Source of the DNA: Megachile rotundata
Taxonomy: Eukaryota; Arthropoda; Insecta; Hymenoptera; Megachilidae
Direction of reading: 5' to 3'
NCBI RefSeq assembly: GCF_050947335.1
Contig: NW_027473614.1
Span: 141,213 to 205,212 of the forward strand
Length of the DNA stretch: 64,000 nucleotides
In this document: piece by piece, positions 23,224-37,119 of the stretch
Layout: each line of letters starts with the position of its first letter
Numbering within the stretch: the stretch's first letter is position 1
Notes under the pieces: generated by a model
The model's database searches: none
Told to the model about the DNA's origin: nothing
Seen by the model: only the letters and a program-made list of their open reading frames with translations
Translations under genes and position numbers: made by a program

Positions 23224-24230
23224 TCGCCTCTGTACTATCTAGTCATGTTAAGTTATCGTAACTGAGCACAATTCAACACCACAATGAACAATTTTGCTCG
23301 TTTTGCACGAATTATGCTCATTTTCGCACGATTCAGACTCTAATTCGCACATATCCGATGTAATTCGACTCTGTACTATCTAGTCATGTTAAGTTATCGT
23401 AACTGAGCACAATTCAACACCACAATGAACAATTTTGCTCGTTTTGGAAGAATTATGCTCATTTTCGCACGATTCAGCCTCTAATTCGCACATATCCGCT
23501 GTAATTCGACTCTGTACTATCTAGTTATGTTAAGTTATCCTATCTGAGCACAATTCAACACCACAACGAACAATTTTGCTCGTTTTGCACGAATTATGCT
23601 CATTTTCGCACGATTCAGCCTCTAATTCGCACATATCCGCTGTAATTCGACTCTGTACTATCTAGTTATGTTAAGTTATCGTAACTGAGCACAATTCGAC
23701 ACCACAATGAACAATTTTGCTCGTTTTGAACGAATTATGCTCATTTTCGCACGATTCAGCCTCTAATTCGCACATATCCGCTGTAATTCGACTCTGTACT
23801 ATCTAGTCATGTTAAGTTATCGTAACTGAGCACATTTCAACACCACAATGAACAATTTTGCTGGTTTTGAACGAGTTATGCTCATTTTCGCACGATTCAG
23901 CCTCTAATTCGCACATATCCGCTGTAATTCGACTCTGTACTATCTAGTCATGTTAAGTTATCGTAACTGAGCACAATTCAACACCACAATGAACAATTTT
24001 GCTGGTTTTGAACGAATTATGCTCATTTTCGCACGATTCAGCCTCTAATTCGCACATATCCGCTGTAATTCGACTCTGTACTATCTAGTTATGTTAGGTT
24101 ATCCTATCTGAGCACAATTCAACACCACAATGAACAATTTTGCTCGTTTTGCACGAATTTTGCTCGTTTTGCACGAATTATGCTCATTTTCGCACGATTC
24201 AGCCTCTAATTCGCACATATCCGCTGTAAT
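23224..24230 (+). repeat. 1,007-bp 7-mer higher-order repeat inside block Y2
   Basis: M1 starts at 23,224 and again at 24,231, exactly 1,007 bp apart. All seven marks are present in order. Confidence 0.92.
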
Positions 24231-25942
24231 TCGCCTCTGTACTATCTAGTCATGTTAAGTTATCGTAACTGAGCACAATTCAACACCACAATGAACAATT
24301 TTGCTCGTTTTGCACGAATTATGCTCATTTTCGCACGATTCAGACTCTAATTCGCACATATCCGATGTAATTCGACTCTGTACTATCTAGTCATGTTAAG
24401 TTATCGTAACTGAGCACAATTCAACACCACAATGAACAATTTTGCTCGTTTTGGAAGAATTATGCTCATTTTCGCACGATTCAGCCTCTAATTCGCACAT
24501 ATCCGCTGTAATTCGACTTTGTACTATCTAGTTATGTTAAGTTATCCTATCTGAGCACAATTCAACACCACAACGAACAATTTTGCTCGTTTTGCACGAA
24601 TTATGCTCATTTTCGCACGATTCAGCCTCTAATTCGCACATATCCGCTGTAATTCGACTCTGTACTATCTAGTCATGTTAAGTTATCGTAACTGAGCACA
24701 ATTCGACACCACAATGAACAATTTTGCTCGTTTTGAACGAATTATGCTCATTTTCGCACGATTCAGCCTCTAATTCGCACATATCCGCTGTAATTCGACT
24801 CTGTACTATCTAGTCATGTTAAGTTATCGTAACTGAGCACAATTCAACACCACAATGAACAATTTTGCTGGTTTTGAACGAATTATGCTCATTTTCGCAC
24901 GATTCAGCCTCTAATTCGCACATATCCGCTGTAATTCGACTCTGTACTATCTAGTCATGTTAAGTTATCGTAACTGAGCACAATTCAACACCACAATGAA
25001 CAATTTTGCTCGTTTTGCACGAATTATGCTCATTTTCGCACGATTCAGCCTCTAATTCGCACATATCCGCTGTAATTCGACTCTGTACTATCTAGTCATG
25101 TTAAGTTATCGTAACTGAGCACAATTCAACACCACAATGAACAATTTTGCTCGTTTTGAACGAATTATGCTCATTTTCGCACGATTCAGCCTCTAATTCG
25201 CACATATCCGCTGTAATTCGACTCTGTACTATCTAGTTATGTTAAGTTATCCTATCTGAGCACAATTCAACACCACAACGAACAATTTTGCTCGTTTTGC
25301 ACGAATTATGCTCATTTTCGCACGATTCAGCCTCTAATTCGCACATATCCGCTGTAATTCGACTCTGTACTATCTAGTCATGTTAAGTTATCGTAACTGG
25401 GCACAATTCAGCACCACAATGAACAATTTTGCTCGTTTTGAACGAATTATGCTCATTTTCGCACGATTCAGCCTCTAATTCGCACATATCCGCTGTAATT
25501 CGACTCTGTACTATCTAGTCATGTTAAGTTATCGTAACTGAGCACAATTCAACAGCACAATGAACAATTTTGCTGGTTTTGAACGAATTATGCTCATGTT
25601 CTCACGATTCAACCTCTAATTCGCACATATCCGCTGTAATTCGACTCTGTACTATCTAGTTATGTTAAGTTATCCTATCTGAGCACAATTCAACACCACA
25701 ATGAGCAATTTTGCTCGTTTTGCACGAATATTGCTCGTTTTGCACGAATTATGCTCATTTTCGCACGATTCAGCCTCTAATTCGCACATATCCGCTGTAA
25801 TTCGACTCTGTACTATCTAGTTATGTTAAGTTATCCTATCTGAGCACAATTCAACACCACAACGAACAATTTTGCTCGTTTTGCACGAATTATGCGCATT
25901 TTCGCACGATTCAGCCTCTAATTCGCACATATCCGCTGTAAT

Positions 25943-26095
25943 TCGACTCTGTACTATCTAGTTATGTTAAGTTTATCCTATATGAGCACAATTCCACACC
26001 ACAATGAACAATTTTGCTGGTTTTGGCACGAATTATGCTCATTTTTTTTTTCGCACCCGCACTTCAGACTCTAATTCGCACATATCCGATGTAAT
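25943..26095 (+). repeat. Aberrant ~153-bp monomer with a 10-T run
   Basis: The 3' half matches M1 (CAGACTC, CCGATG), but the 5' half is B-like with GTTTATCC, TATATGAGC and ATTCCACACC. GGTTTTGGCACG is followed by a run of ten T at 26,042-26,051 and then CGCACCCGCAC. No other monomer has such a run. It marks the start of the insertion-rich patch and may be a misjoin or an unpolished join. Confidence 0.75.
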
Positions 26096-27310
26096 TCGAC
26101 TCTGTACTATCTAGTCATGTTAAGTTATCGTAACTGAGCACAATTCAACACCACAATGAACAATTTTGCTCGTTTTGGAAGAATTATGCTCATTTTCGCA
26201 CGATTCAGCCTCTAATTCGCACATATCCGCTGTAATTCGACTCTGTACTATCTAGTTATGTTAAGTTATCCTATCTGAGCACAATTCAACACCACAACGA
26301 ACAATTTTGCTCGTTTTTGCACGAATTATGCTCATTTTCCGCACGATTCAGCCTCTAATTCGCACATATCCGCTGTAATTCGACTCTGTACTATCTAGTC
26401 ATGTTAAGTTATCGTAACTGCAGCACAATTCGACACCACAATGAACAATTTTGCTCGTTTTGAACGAATTATGCTCATTTTCGCACGATTCAGCCTCTAA
26501 TTCGCACATATCCGCTGTAATTCGACTCTGTACTATCTAGTCATGTTAAGTTATCGTAACTGAGCACATTTCAACACCACAATGAACAATTTTGCTGGTT
26601 TTGAACGAATTATGCTCATTTTCGCACGATTCAGCCTCTAATTCGCACATATCCGCTGTAATTCGACTCTGTACTATCTAGTCATGTTAAGTTATCGTAA
26701 CTGAGCACAATTCAACACCACAATGAACATATTTTGCTGGTTTTGAACGAATTATGCTCATTTTCGCACGATTCAGCCTCTAATTCGCACATATCCGCTG
26801 TAATTCGACTCTGTACTATCTAGTTATGTTAGGTTATCCTATCTGAGCACAATTCAACACCACAATGAACAATTTTGCTCGTTTTGCACGAATTTTGCTC
26901 GTTTTGCACGAATTATGCTCATTTTCGCACGATTCAGCCTCTAATTCGCACATTATCCGCTGTAATTCGCCTCTGTACTATCTAGTCATGTTAAGTTATC
27001 GTAACTGAGCACAATTCAACACCACAATGAACAATTTTGCTCGTTTTGCACGAATTATGCTCATTTTCGCACGATTCAGACTCTAATTCGCACATATCCG
27101 ATGTAATTCGACTCTGTACTATCTAGTCATGTTAAGTTATCGTAACTGAGCACAATTCAACACCACACTGAACAATTTTGCTCGTTTTGGAAGAATTATG
27201 CTCATTTTTCGCACGATTCAGCCTCTAATTCGCACATATCCGCTGTAATTCGACTCCTGTACTATCTAGTTATGTTAAGTTATCCTATCTGAGCAACAAT
27301 TCAACACCAC
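25965..27310. other. Second indel-rich patch, biased to insertions
   Basis: Single-base gains: CGTTTTTGC near 26,313, TTTTCCGCAC near 26,338, ACTGCAGCAC near 26,420, GAACATATTTT near 26,728, CACATTATCC near 26,952, CATTTTTCGC near 27,205, ACTCCTGTAC near 27,255, GAGCAACAATT near 27,293. All lengthen the sequence, unlike the mainly deleting patch at 3.2-6.7 kb. Flanks are clean. Confidence 0.8.
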
Positions 27311-28540
27311 AACGAACAATTTTGCTCGTTTTGCACGAATTATGCTCATTTTCGCACGATTCAGCCTCTAATTCGCACATATCCGCTGTAATTCGACTCT
27401 GTACTATCTAGTCATGTTAAGTTATCGTAACTGAGCACAATTCGACACCACAATGAACAATTTTGCTCGTTTTGAACGAATTATGCTCATTTTCGCACGA
27501 TTCAGCCTCTAATTCGCACATATCCGCTGTAATTCGACTCTGTACTATCTAGTCATGTTAAGTTATCGTAACTGAGCACAATTCAACACCACAATGAACA
27601 ATTTTGCTGGTTTTGAACGAATTATGCTCATTTTCGCACGATTCAGCCTCTAATTCGCACATATCCGCTGTAATTCGACTCTGTACTATCTAGTCATGTT
27701 AAGTTATCGTAACTGAGCACAATTCAACACCACAATGAACAATTTTGCTCGTTTTGCACGAATTATGCTCGTTTTCGCACGATTCAGCCTCTAATTCGCA
27801 CATATCCGCTGTAATTCGACTCTGTACTATCTAGTCATGTTAAGTTATCGTAACTGAGCACAATTCAACACCACAATGAACAATTTTGCTCGTTTTGAAC
27901 GAATTATGCTCATTTTCGCACGATTCAGCCTCTAATTCGCACATATCCGCTGTAATTCGACTCTGTACTATCTAGTTATGTTAAGTTATCCTATCTGAGC
28001 ACAATTCAACACCACAACGAACAATTTTGCTCGTTTTGCACGAATTATGCTCATTTTCGCACGATTCAGCCTCTAATTCGCACATATCCGCTGTAATTCG
28101 ACTCTGTACTATCTAGTCATGTTAAGTTATCGTAACTGAGCACAATTCAGCACCACAATGAACAGTTTTGCTCGTTTTGAACGAATTATGCTCATTTTCG
28201 CACGATTCAGCCTCTAATTCGCACATATCCGCTGTAATTCGACTCTGTACTATCTAGTCATGTTAAGTTATCGTAACTGAGCACAATTCAACAGCACAAT
28301 GAACAATTTTGCTGGTTTTGAACGAATTATGCTCATGTTCTCACGATTCAACCTCTAATTCGCACATATCCGCTGTAATTCGACTCTGTACTATCTAGTT
28401 ATGTTAAGTTATCCTATCTGAGCACAATTCAACACCACAATGAGCAATTTTGCTCGTTTTGCACGAATATTGCTCGTTTTGCACGAATTATGCTCATTTT
28501 CGCACGATTCAGCCTCTAATTCGCACATATCCGCTGTAAT
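26096..28540 (+). repeat. Additional Y-like block (M2 of the 7-mer through the GAGCAATTTT monomer)
   Basis: Parallels 23,365-25,801 with an offset of 2,731 growing to 2,739, the growth being the inserted bases of the noisy patch. It includes M2-M7 to 26,966, a second M1-M4 from 26,967, and the GTTCTCACG and GAGCAATTTT monomers. Substitutions such as GCTCGTTTTCGC near 27,768 and AACAGTTTTGC near 28,163 show it is not simply the same sequence counted twice. Confidence 0.85.
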
Positions 28541-30957
28541 TCGACTCTGTACTATCTAGTCATGTTAAGTTATCGTAACTGAGCACAATTCAACACCACA
28601 ATGAACAATTTTGCTGGTTTTGAACGAATTATGCTCATTTTCGCACGATTCAGCCTCTAATTCGCACATATCCGCTGTAATTCGACTCTGTACTATCTAG
28701 TCATGTTAAGTTATCGTAACTGAGCACAATTCAACACCACAATGAACAATTTTGCTGGTTTTGAACGAATTATGCTCATTTTCGCACGATTCAGCCTCTA
28801 ATTCGCACATATCCGCTGTAATTCGACTCTGTACTATCTAGTTATGTTAAGTTATCCTATCTGAGCACAATTCAACACCACAACGAACAATTTTGCTCGT
28901 TTTGCACGAATTATGCGCATTTTCGCACGATTCAGCCTCTAATTCGCACATATCCGCTGTAATTCGACTCTGTACTATCTAGACATGTTAAGTTATCGTA
29001 ACTGAGCACAATTCAACACCACAATGAACAATTTTGTTGGTTTTGAACGAATTATGCTCATTTTCGCACGATTCAGCCTCTAATTCGCACATATCCGCTG
29101 TAATTCGACTCTGTACTATCTAGTCATGTTAAGTTATCGTAACTGAGCACAATTCAACACCACAATGAACAATTTTGCTGGTTTTGAACGAATTATGCTG
29201 ATTTTCGCACGATTCAGCCTCTAATTCGCACATATCCGCTGTAATTCGACTCTGTACTATCTGGTTATGTTAAGTTATCCTATCTGAGCACAATTCAACA
29301 CCACAATGAACAATTTTGCTCGTTTTGCACGAATTATGCTCATTTTCGCACGATTCAGCCTCTAATTCGCACATATCCGCTGTAATTCGACTCTGTACTA
29401 TCTAGTCATGTTAAGTTATCGTAACTGAGCACATTTCAACACCACAATGAACAATTTTGCTGGTTTTGAACGAATTATGCTCATTTTCGCACGATTCAGC
29501 CTCTAATTCGCACATATCCGCTGTAATTCGACTCTGTACTATCTAGTCATGTTAAGTTATCGTAACTGAGCACAATTCAACACCACAATGAACAATTTTG
29601 CTGGTTTTGAACGAATTATGCTCATTTTCGCACGATTCAGCCTCTAATTCGCACATATCCGCTGTAATTCGACTCTGTACTATCTAGTTATGTTAGGTTA
29701 TCCTATCTGAGCACAATTCAACACCACAATGAACAATTTTGCTCGTTTTGCACGAATTTTGCTCGTTTTGCACGAATTATGCTCATTTTCGCACGATTCA
29801 GCCTCTAATTCGCACATATCCGCTGTAATTCGCCTCTGTACTATCTAGTCATGTTAAGTTATCGTAACTGAGCACAATTCAACACCACAATGAACAATTT
29901 TGCTCGTTTTGCACGAATTATGCTCATTTTCGCACGATTCAGACTCTAATTCGCACATATCCGATGTAATTCGACTCTGTACTATCTAGTCATGTTAAGT
30001 TATCGTAACTGAGCACAATTCAACACCACAATGAACAATTTTGCTCGTTTTGGAAGAATTATGCTCATTTTCGCACGATTCAGCCTCTAATTCGCACATA
30101 TCCGCTGTAATTCGACTCTGTACTATCTAGTTATGTTAAGTTATCCTATCTGAGCACAATTCAACACCACAACGAACAATTTTGCTCGTTTTGCACGAAT
30201 TATGCTCATTTTCGCACGATTCAGCCTCTAATTCGCACATATCCGCTGTAATTCGACTCTGTACTATCTAGTCATGTTAAGTTATCGTAACTGAGCACAA
30301 TTCGACACCACAATGAACAATTTTGCTCGTTTTGAACGAATTATGCTCATTTTCGCACGATTCAGCCTCTAATTCGCACATATCCGCTGTAATTCGACTC
30401 TGTACTATCTAGTCATGTTAAGTTATCGTAACTGAGCACAATTCAACACCACAATGAACAATTTTGCTGGTTTTGAACGAATTATGCTCATTTTCGCACG
30501 ATTCAGCCTCTAATTCGCACATATCCGCTGTAATTCGACTCTGTACTATCTAGACATGTTAAGTTATCGTAACTGAGCACAATTCAACACCACAATGAAC
30601 AATTTTGCTCGTTTTGCACGAATTATGCTCATTTTCGCACGATTCAGCCTCTAATTCGCACATATCCGCTGTAATTCGACTCTGTACTATCTAGTCATGT
30701 TAAGTTATCGTAACTGAGCACAATTCAACACCACAATGAACAATTTTGTTGGTTTTGAACGAATTATGCTCATTTTCGCACGATTCAGCCTCTAATTCGC
30801 ACATATCCGCTGTAATTCGACTCTGTACTATCTAGACATGTTAAGTTATCGTAACTGAGCACAATTCAACACCACAATGAACAATTTTGCTCGTTTTGAA
30901 CGAATTATGTTCATTTTCGCACGATTCAGCCTCTAATTCGCACATATCCGCTGTAAT
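28541..30957 (+). repeat. Mixed zone of 17 monomers between large higher-order families
   Basis: Length 2,417 bp = 17 x 141 + 20. Order: two plain A monomers, a B monomer with TGCGCATT, TAGACATG + TTGTTGG, GCTGATT, a CTGGTTATG B monomer, then M5-M7 (161 bp) and M1-M4 of the 7-mer (M1 at 29,830), a GCTGG monomer, and more TAGACATG and TTGTTGG monomers. Combines marks from the left (about 2.8-3.0 kb) and block Y. Confidence 0.75.
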
Positions 30958-32830
30958 TCGACTCTGTACTATCTAGTCATGTTAAGTTATCGTAACTGAG
31001 CACAATTCAACAGCACAATGAACAATTTTGCTGGTTTTGAACGAATTATGCTCATTTTCGCACAATTCAGCCTCTAATTCGCACATATTCGCTGTAATTC
31101 GACTATGTACTATCTAGTCATGTTAAGTTATCGTAACTGAGCACAATTCAACACCACAATGAACAATTTTGATCGTTTTGAACGAATTATGCTCATTTTC
31201 GCACGATTCAGCCTCTAACTCGCAAATATCCGCTGTAATTCGACTCTGTACTATTTAGTTATGTTAAGTTATCCCTTCTGAGCACAATTTAACATCACAA
31301 TGAACAATTTGGCTCGTTTTGCACGAATTATGCTCATTTTCGCACGATTCAGCCTCTAATTCGCACATATCCGCTGTAATTCGCCTCTGTACTATCTAGT
31401 CATGTTAAGTTATCGTAACTGAGCACAATTCAACACCACAATGAACAATTTTGCTCGTTTTGCACGAATTATGCTCATTTTCGCACGATTCAGCCTCTAA
31501 TTCGCACATATCCGATGTAATTCGACTCTGTACTATCTAGTCATGTTAAGTTATCGTAACTGAGCTCAATTCAACACCACAATGAACAATTTTGCTCGTT
31601 TTGGAAGAATTATGCTCATTTTCGCACGATTCAGCCTCTAATTCGCACATATCCGCTGTAATTCGACTCTGTACTATCTAGTTATGTTAAGTTATCCTAT
31701 CTGAGCACAATTCAACACCACAATGAACAATTTTGCTCGTTTTGCACGAATTTTGCTCGTTTTGCACGAATTATGCTCATTTTCGCACGATTCAGCCTCT
31801 AATTCGCACATATCCGCTATAATTCGACTCTGTACTATCTAGTCATGTTAAGTTATCCTATCTGAGCACAATTCAACACCACAACGAACAATTTTGCTCG
31901 TTTTGCACGAATTATGCTCATTTTCGCACGATTCAGCCTCTAATTCGCACATATCCGCTGTAATTCGACTCTGTACTATCTAGTCATGTTAAGTTATCGT
32001 AACTGAGCACAATTCAACACCACAATGAACAATTTTGCTCGTTTTGAACGAATTATGCTCATTTTCGCACGATTCAGCCTCTAATTCGCACATATCCGCT
32101 GTAATTCGACTCTGTACTATCTAGTTATGTTAAGTTATCCTATCTGAGCACAATTCAACACCACAACGAACAATTTTGCTCGTTTTGCACGAATTATGCT
32201 CATTTTCGCACGATTCAGCCTCTAATTCGCACATATCCGCTGTAATTCGACTCTGTACTATCTAGTCATGTTAAGTTATCGTAACTGAGCACAATTCAGC
32301 ACCACAATGAACAATTTTGCTCGTTTTGAACGAATTATGCTCATTTTCGCACGATTCAGCCTCTAATTCGCACATATCCGCTGTAATTCGACTCTGTACT
32401 ATCTAGTCATGTTAAGTTATCGTAACTGAGCACAATTCAACAGCACAATGAACAATTTTGCTGGTTTTGAACGAATTATGCTGATTTTCGCACGATTCAG
32501 CCTCTAATTCGCACATATCCGCTGTAATTCGACTCTGTACTATCTAGTCATGTTAAGTTATCGTAACTGAGCACAATTCAATACCACAATGAACAATTTT
32601 GCTGGTTTTGAACGAATTATGCTCATGTTCTCACGATTCAACCTCTAATTCGCACATATCCGCTGTAATTCGACTCTGTACTATCTAGTTATGTTAAGTT
32701 ATCCTATCTGAGCACAATTCAACACCACAATGAGCAATTTTGCTCGTTTTGCACGAATATTGCTCGTTTTGCACGAATTATGCTCATTTTCGCACGATTC
32801 AGCCTCTAATTCGCACATATCCGATGTAAT

Positions 32831-33132
32831 TCGACTCTGTACTATCTAGTCATGTTAAGTTATCGTAACTGAGCTCAATTCAACACCACAATGAACAATT
32901 TTGCTCGTTTTGGAAGAACTATGCTCATTTTCGCACGATTCAGCCTCTAATTCGCACATATCCGCTGTAATTCGACTCTGTACTATCTAGTTATGTTAAG
33001 TTATCCTATCTGAGCACAATTCAACACCACAATGAACAATTTTGCTCGTTTTGCACGAATTTTGCTCGTTTTGCACGAATTATGCTCATTTTCGCACGAT
33101 TCAGCCTCTAATTCGCACATATCCGCTATAAT
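32831..33132 (+). repeat. 302-bp two-monomer block present only in copy 1
   Basis: Two monomers (141 + 161) with GAGCTCAATT + GGAAGAACTATG and a B-type 161-bp unit. The equivalent place in copy 2 (40,423) passes directly to the following C21/B-right hybrid monomer with CAGGCTC. A very similar pair sits at 31,522-31,823, so this may be an extra copy of that pair inserted in register, or a loss from copy 2. Confidence 0.88.
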
Positions 33133-36100
33133 TCGACTCTGTACTATCTAGTCATGTTAAGTTATCCTATCTGAGCACAATTCAACACCACAACGAACAA
33201 TTTTGCTCGTTTTGCACGAATTATGCTCATTTTCGCACGATTCAGGCTCTAATTCGCACATATCCGCTGTAATTCGACTCTGTACTATCTAGTTATGTTA
33301 AGTTATCCTATCTGAGCACAATTCAACACCACAACGAACAATTTTGCTCGTTTTGCACGAATTATGCTCATTTTCGCACGATTCAGCCTCTAATTCGCAC
33401 ATATCCGCTGTAATTCGACTCTGTACTATCTAGTCATGTTAAGTTATCGTAACTGAGCACAATTCAACACCACAATGAACAATTTTGATCGTTTTGAACG
33501 AATTATGCTCATTTTCGCACGATTCAGCCTCTAATTCGCACATATCCGCTGTAATTCGACTCTGTACTATCTAGTTATGTTAAGTTATCCTATCTGAGCA
33601 CAATTCAACACCACAACGAACAATTTTGCTCGTTTTGCACGAATTATGCTCATTTTCGAACGATTCAGCCTCTAATTCGTACATATCCGCTGTAATTCGA
33701 CTCTGTACTATCTAGTTATGTTAAGTTATCCTATCTGAGCACAACTCGACACCACAATGAACAATTTTGCTGGTTTTGAACGAATTATGCTCATTTTCGC
33801 ACGATTCAGCCTCTAATTCGCACATATCCGCTGTAATTCGACTCTGTACTATCTAGTCATGTTAAGTTATCGTAACTGAGCACAATTCAACACCACAATG
33901 AACAATTTTGCTGGTTTTGGACGAATTATGCTCATTTTCGCACGATTCAGCCTCTAATTCGCACACATCCGCTGTAATTCGACTCTGTACTATCTAGTCA
34001 TGTTGAGTTATCGTAACTGAGCACAATTCAACACCACAATGAACAATTTTGATCGTTTTGAACGAATTATGCTCATTTTCGCACGATTCAGCCTCTAATT
34101 CGCACATATCCGCTGTAATTCGAATCTGTACTATCTAGTTATGTTAAGTTATCCTATCTGAGCACAATTCAACACCACAACGAACAATTTTGCTCGTTTT
34201 GCACGAATTATGCACATTTTCGCACGATTCAGCCTCTAATTCGCACATATCCGCTGTAATTCGACACTGTACTATCTAGTCATGTTAAGTTATCGTAACT
34301 GAGCACAATTCAACACCACAATGAACAATTTTGCTCGTTTTGCACGAATTATGCTCATTTTCGCACGATTCAGCCTCTAATTCGCACATATCCGCTGTAA
34401 TTTGACTCTGTACTATCTAGTTATGTTAAGTGATCCTATCTGAGCACAATTCAACACCACATTGAACAATTTTGCTCGTTTTGCACGAATTATGCTCATT
34501 TTCGCACGATTCAGACTCTAATTCGCACATATCCGCTGTAATTCGACTCTGTACTATCTAGTCATGTTAAGTTATCGTAACTGAGCACAATTCAACACCA
34601 CAATGAACAATTTTGATCGTTTTGAACGAATTATGCTCATTTTCGCACGATTCAGCCTCTAATTCGCACATAACCGCTGTAATTCGACTCTGTACTATCT
34701 AGTTATGTTAAGTTTTCCTATCTGAGCACAATTCAACACCACAACGAACAATTTTGCTCGTTTTGCACGAATTATGCTCATTTTCGCACGATTCAGCCTC
34801 TAATTCGCACATATCCGCTGTAATTTGACTCTGTACTATCTAGTTATGTTAAGTGATCCTATCTGAGCACAATTCAACACCACAATGAACAATTTTGCTG
34901 GTTTTGAACGAATTATGCTCATTTTCGCACGATTCAGCCTCTAATTCGCACTTATCCGCTGTAATTCGAATCTGTACTATCTAGTTATGTTAAGTTATCC
35001 TATCTGAGCACAATTCAACACCACAACGAACAATTTTGCTCGTTTTGCACGAATTATGCTCATTTTCGCACGATTCAGCCTCTAATTCGCACATATCCGC
35101 TGTAATTCGACTCTGTACTATCTAGTCATGTTAAGTTATCGTAACTGAGCACAATTCAACACCACAATGAACAATTTTGATCGTTTTGAACGAATTATGC
35201 TCATTTTCGCACGATTCAGCCTCTAATTCGCACATATCCGCTGTAATTCGACTCTGTACTATCTAGTTATGTTAAGTTATCCTATCTGAGCACAATTCAA
35301 CACCACAACGAACAATTTTGCTCGTTTTGCACGAATTATGCTCATTTTCGCACGATTCAGCCTCTAATTCGCACATATCCGCTGTAATTCGACTCTGTAC
35401 TATCTAGTCATGTTAAGTTATCCTATCTGAGCACAATTCAACACCACAATGAACAATTTTGCTCGTTTTGAACGAATTTTGCTCATTTTCGAACGATTCA
35501 GCCTCTGATTCGTACATATCCGCTGTAATTCGACTCTGTACTATCTAGTTATGTTAACTTATCCTATCTGAGCACAACTCGACACCACAATGAACAATTT
35601 TGCTGGTTTTGAACGAATTATGCTCATTTTCGCACGATTCAGCCTCTAATTCGCACATATCCGCTGTAATTCGACTCTGTACTATCTAGTCATGTTAAGT
35701 TATCGTAACTGAGCACAATTCAACACCACAATGAACAATTTTGCTGGTTTTGGACGAATTATGCTCATTTTCGCACGATTCAGCCTCTAATTCGCACACA
35801 TCCGCTGTAATTCGACTCTATACTATCTAGTCATGTTGAGTTATCGTAACTGAGCACAATTCAACACCACAATGAACAATTTTGCTCGTTTTGCACGAAT
35901 TTTGCTCGTTTTGCACGAATTATGCTCATTTTCGCACGATTCAGACTCTAATTCACACATATCCGCTGTAATTCGACTCTGTACTATCTAGTTATGTTAA
36001 GTTATCCTATCTGAGCACAATTCAACACCACAATGAGCAATTTTGCTCGTTTTGCACGAATTTTGCTCGTTTTGAACGAATTTTGCTCATTTTCAAACGA

Positions 36101-37119
36101 TTCAGCCTCTAATTCGCACATATCCGCTGTAATTCGACTCTGTACTATCTAGTCATGTTAAGTTATCGTAACTGAGCACAATTCAACACCACAATGAACA
36201 ATTTTGCTGGTTTTGAACCAATTATGCTCATTTTCGCACGATTCAGCCTCTAATTCGCACTTATCCGCTGTAATTCGAATCTGTACTATCTAGTTATGTT
36301 AAGTTATCCTATCTGAGCACAATTCAACACCACAACGAACAATTTTGCTCGTTTTGCACGAATTATGCTCATTTTCGCACGATTCAGCCTCTAATTCGCA
36401 CATATCCGCTGTAATTCGACTCTGTACTATCTAGTCATGTTAAGTTATCGTAACTGAGCACAATTCAACACCACAATGAACAATTTTGATCGTTTTGAAC
36501 GAATTATGCTCATTTTCGCACGATTCAGCCTCTAATTCGCACATATCCGCTGTAATTCGACTCTGTACTATCTAGTTATGTTAAGTTATCCTATCTGAGC
36601 ACAATTCAACACCACAACGAACAATTTTGCTCGTTTTGCACGAATTATGCTCATTTTCGCACGATTCAGCCTCTAATTCGCACATATCCGCTGTAATTCG
36701 ACTCTGTACTATCTAGTCATGTTAAGTTATCCTATCTGAGCACAATTCAACACCACAATGAACAATTTTGCTCGTTTTGAACGAATTTTGCTCATTTTCG
36801 AACGATTCAGCCTCTAATTCGTACATATCCGCTGTAATTCGACTCTGTACTATCTAGTTATGTTAAGTTATCCTATCTGAGCACAACTCGACACCACAAT
36901 GAACAATTTTGCTGGTTTGAACGAATTATGCTCATTTTCGCACGATTCAGCCTCTAATTCGCACATATCCGCTGTAATTCGACTCTGTACTATCTAGTCA
37001 TGTTAAGTTATCGTAACTGAGCACAATTCAACACCACAATGAACAATTTTGCTGGTTTTGGACGAATTATGCTCATTTTCGCACGATTCAGCCTCTAATT
37101 CGTACATATCCGCTGTAAT

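Larger units (their letters stand above)
15528..25801 (+). repeat. Large higher-order repeat copy 2 (10,274 bp, X doubled)
   Basis: Made of M1-M2 (15,528-15,809), X2, X3 and Y2. The parts add up exactly: 282 + 3,404 + 3,386 + 3,202 = 10,274. It equals 72 x 141 + 7 x 20 minus the 18-bp deletion in X3. Compared with copy 1, block X has been tandemly duplicated. Confidence 0.92.
22600..25801 (+). repeat. Block Y, copy 2 (3,202 bp)
   Basis: Matches block Y1 at +10,274 (CATGTTCTC at 12,421 and 22,695; AACTGGGCAC at 15,121 and 25,395). At its right end it changes partner: Y1 continues into a TATCCTCTG monomer, whereas this copy continues into ordinary CCGCTG sequence and a B-type monomer with TGCGCATT. 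A T21/A-right hybrid box near 23,665 replaces the C21 form of Y1. Confidence 0.9.

Noticed and set aside
26042..26051. Poly-T run as the tail of an inserted retrotransposon
   Set aside because: No element body or target-site duplication flanks it. Satellite sequence continues directly on both sides and neighbouring single-base insertions point to sequence error.
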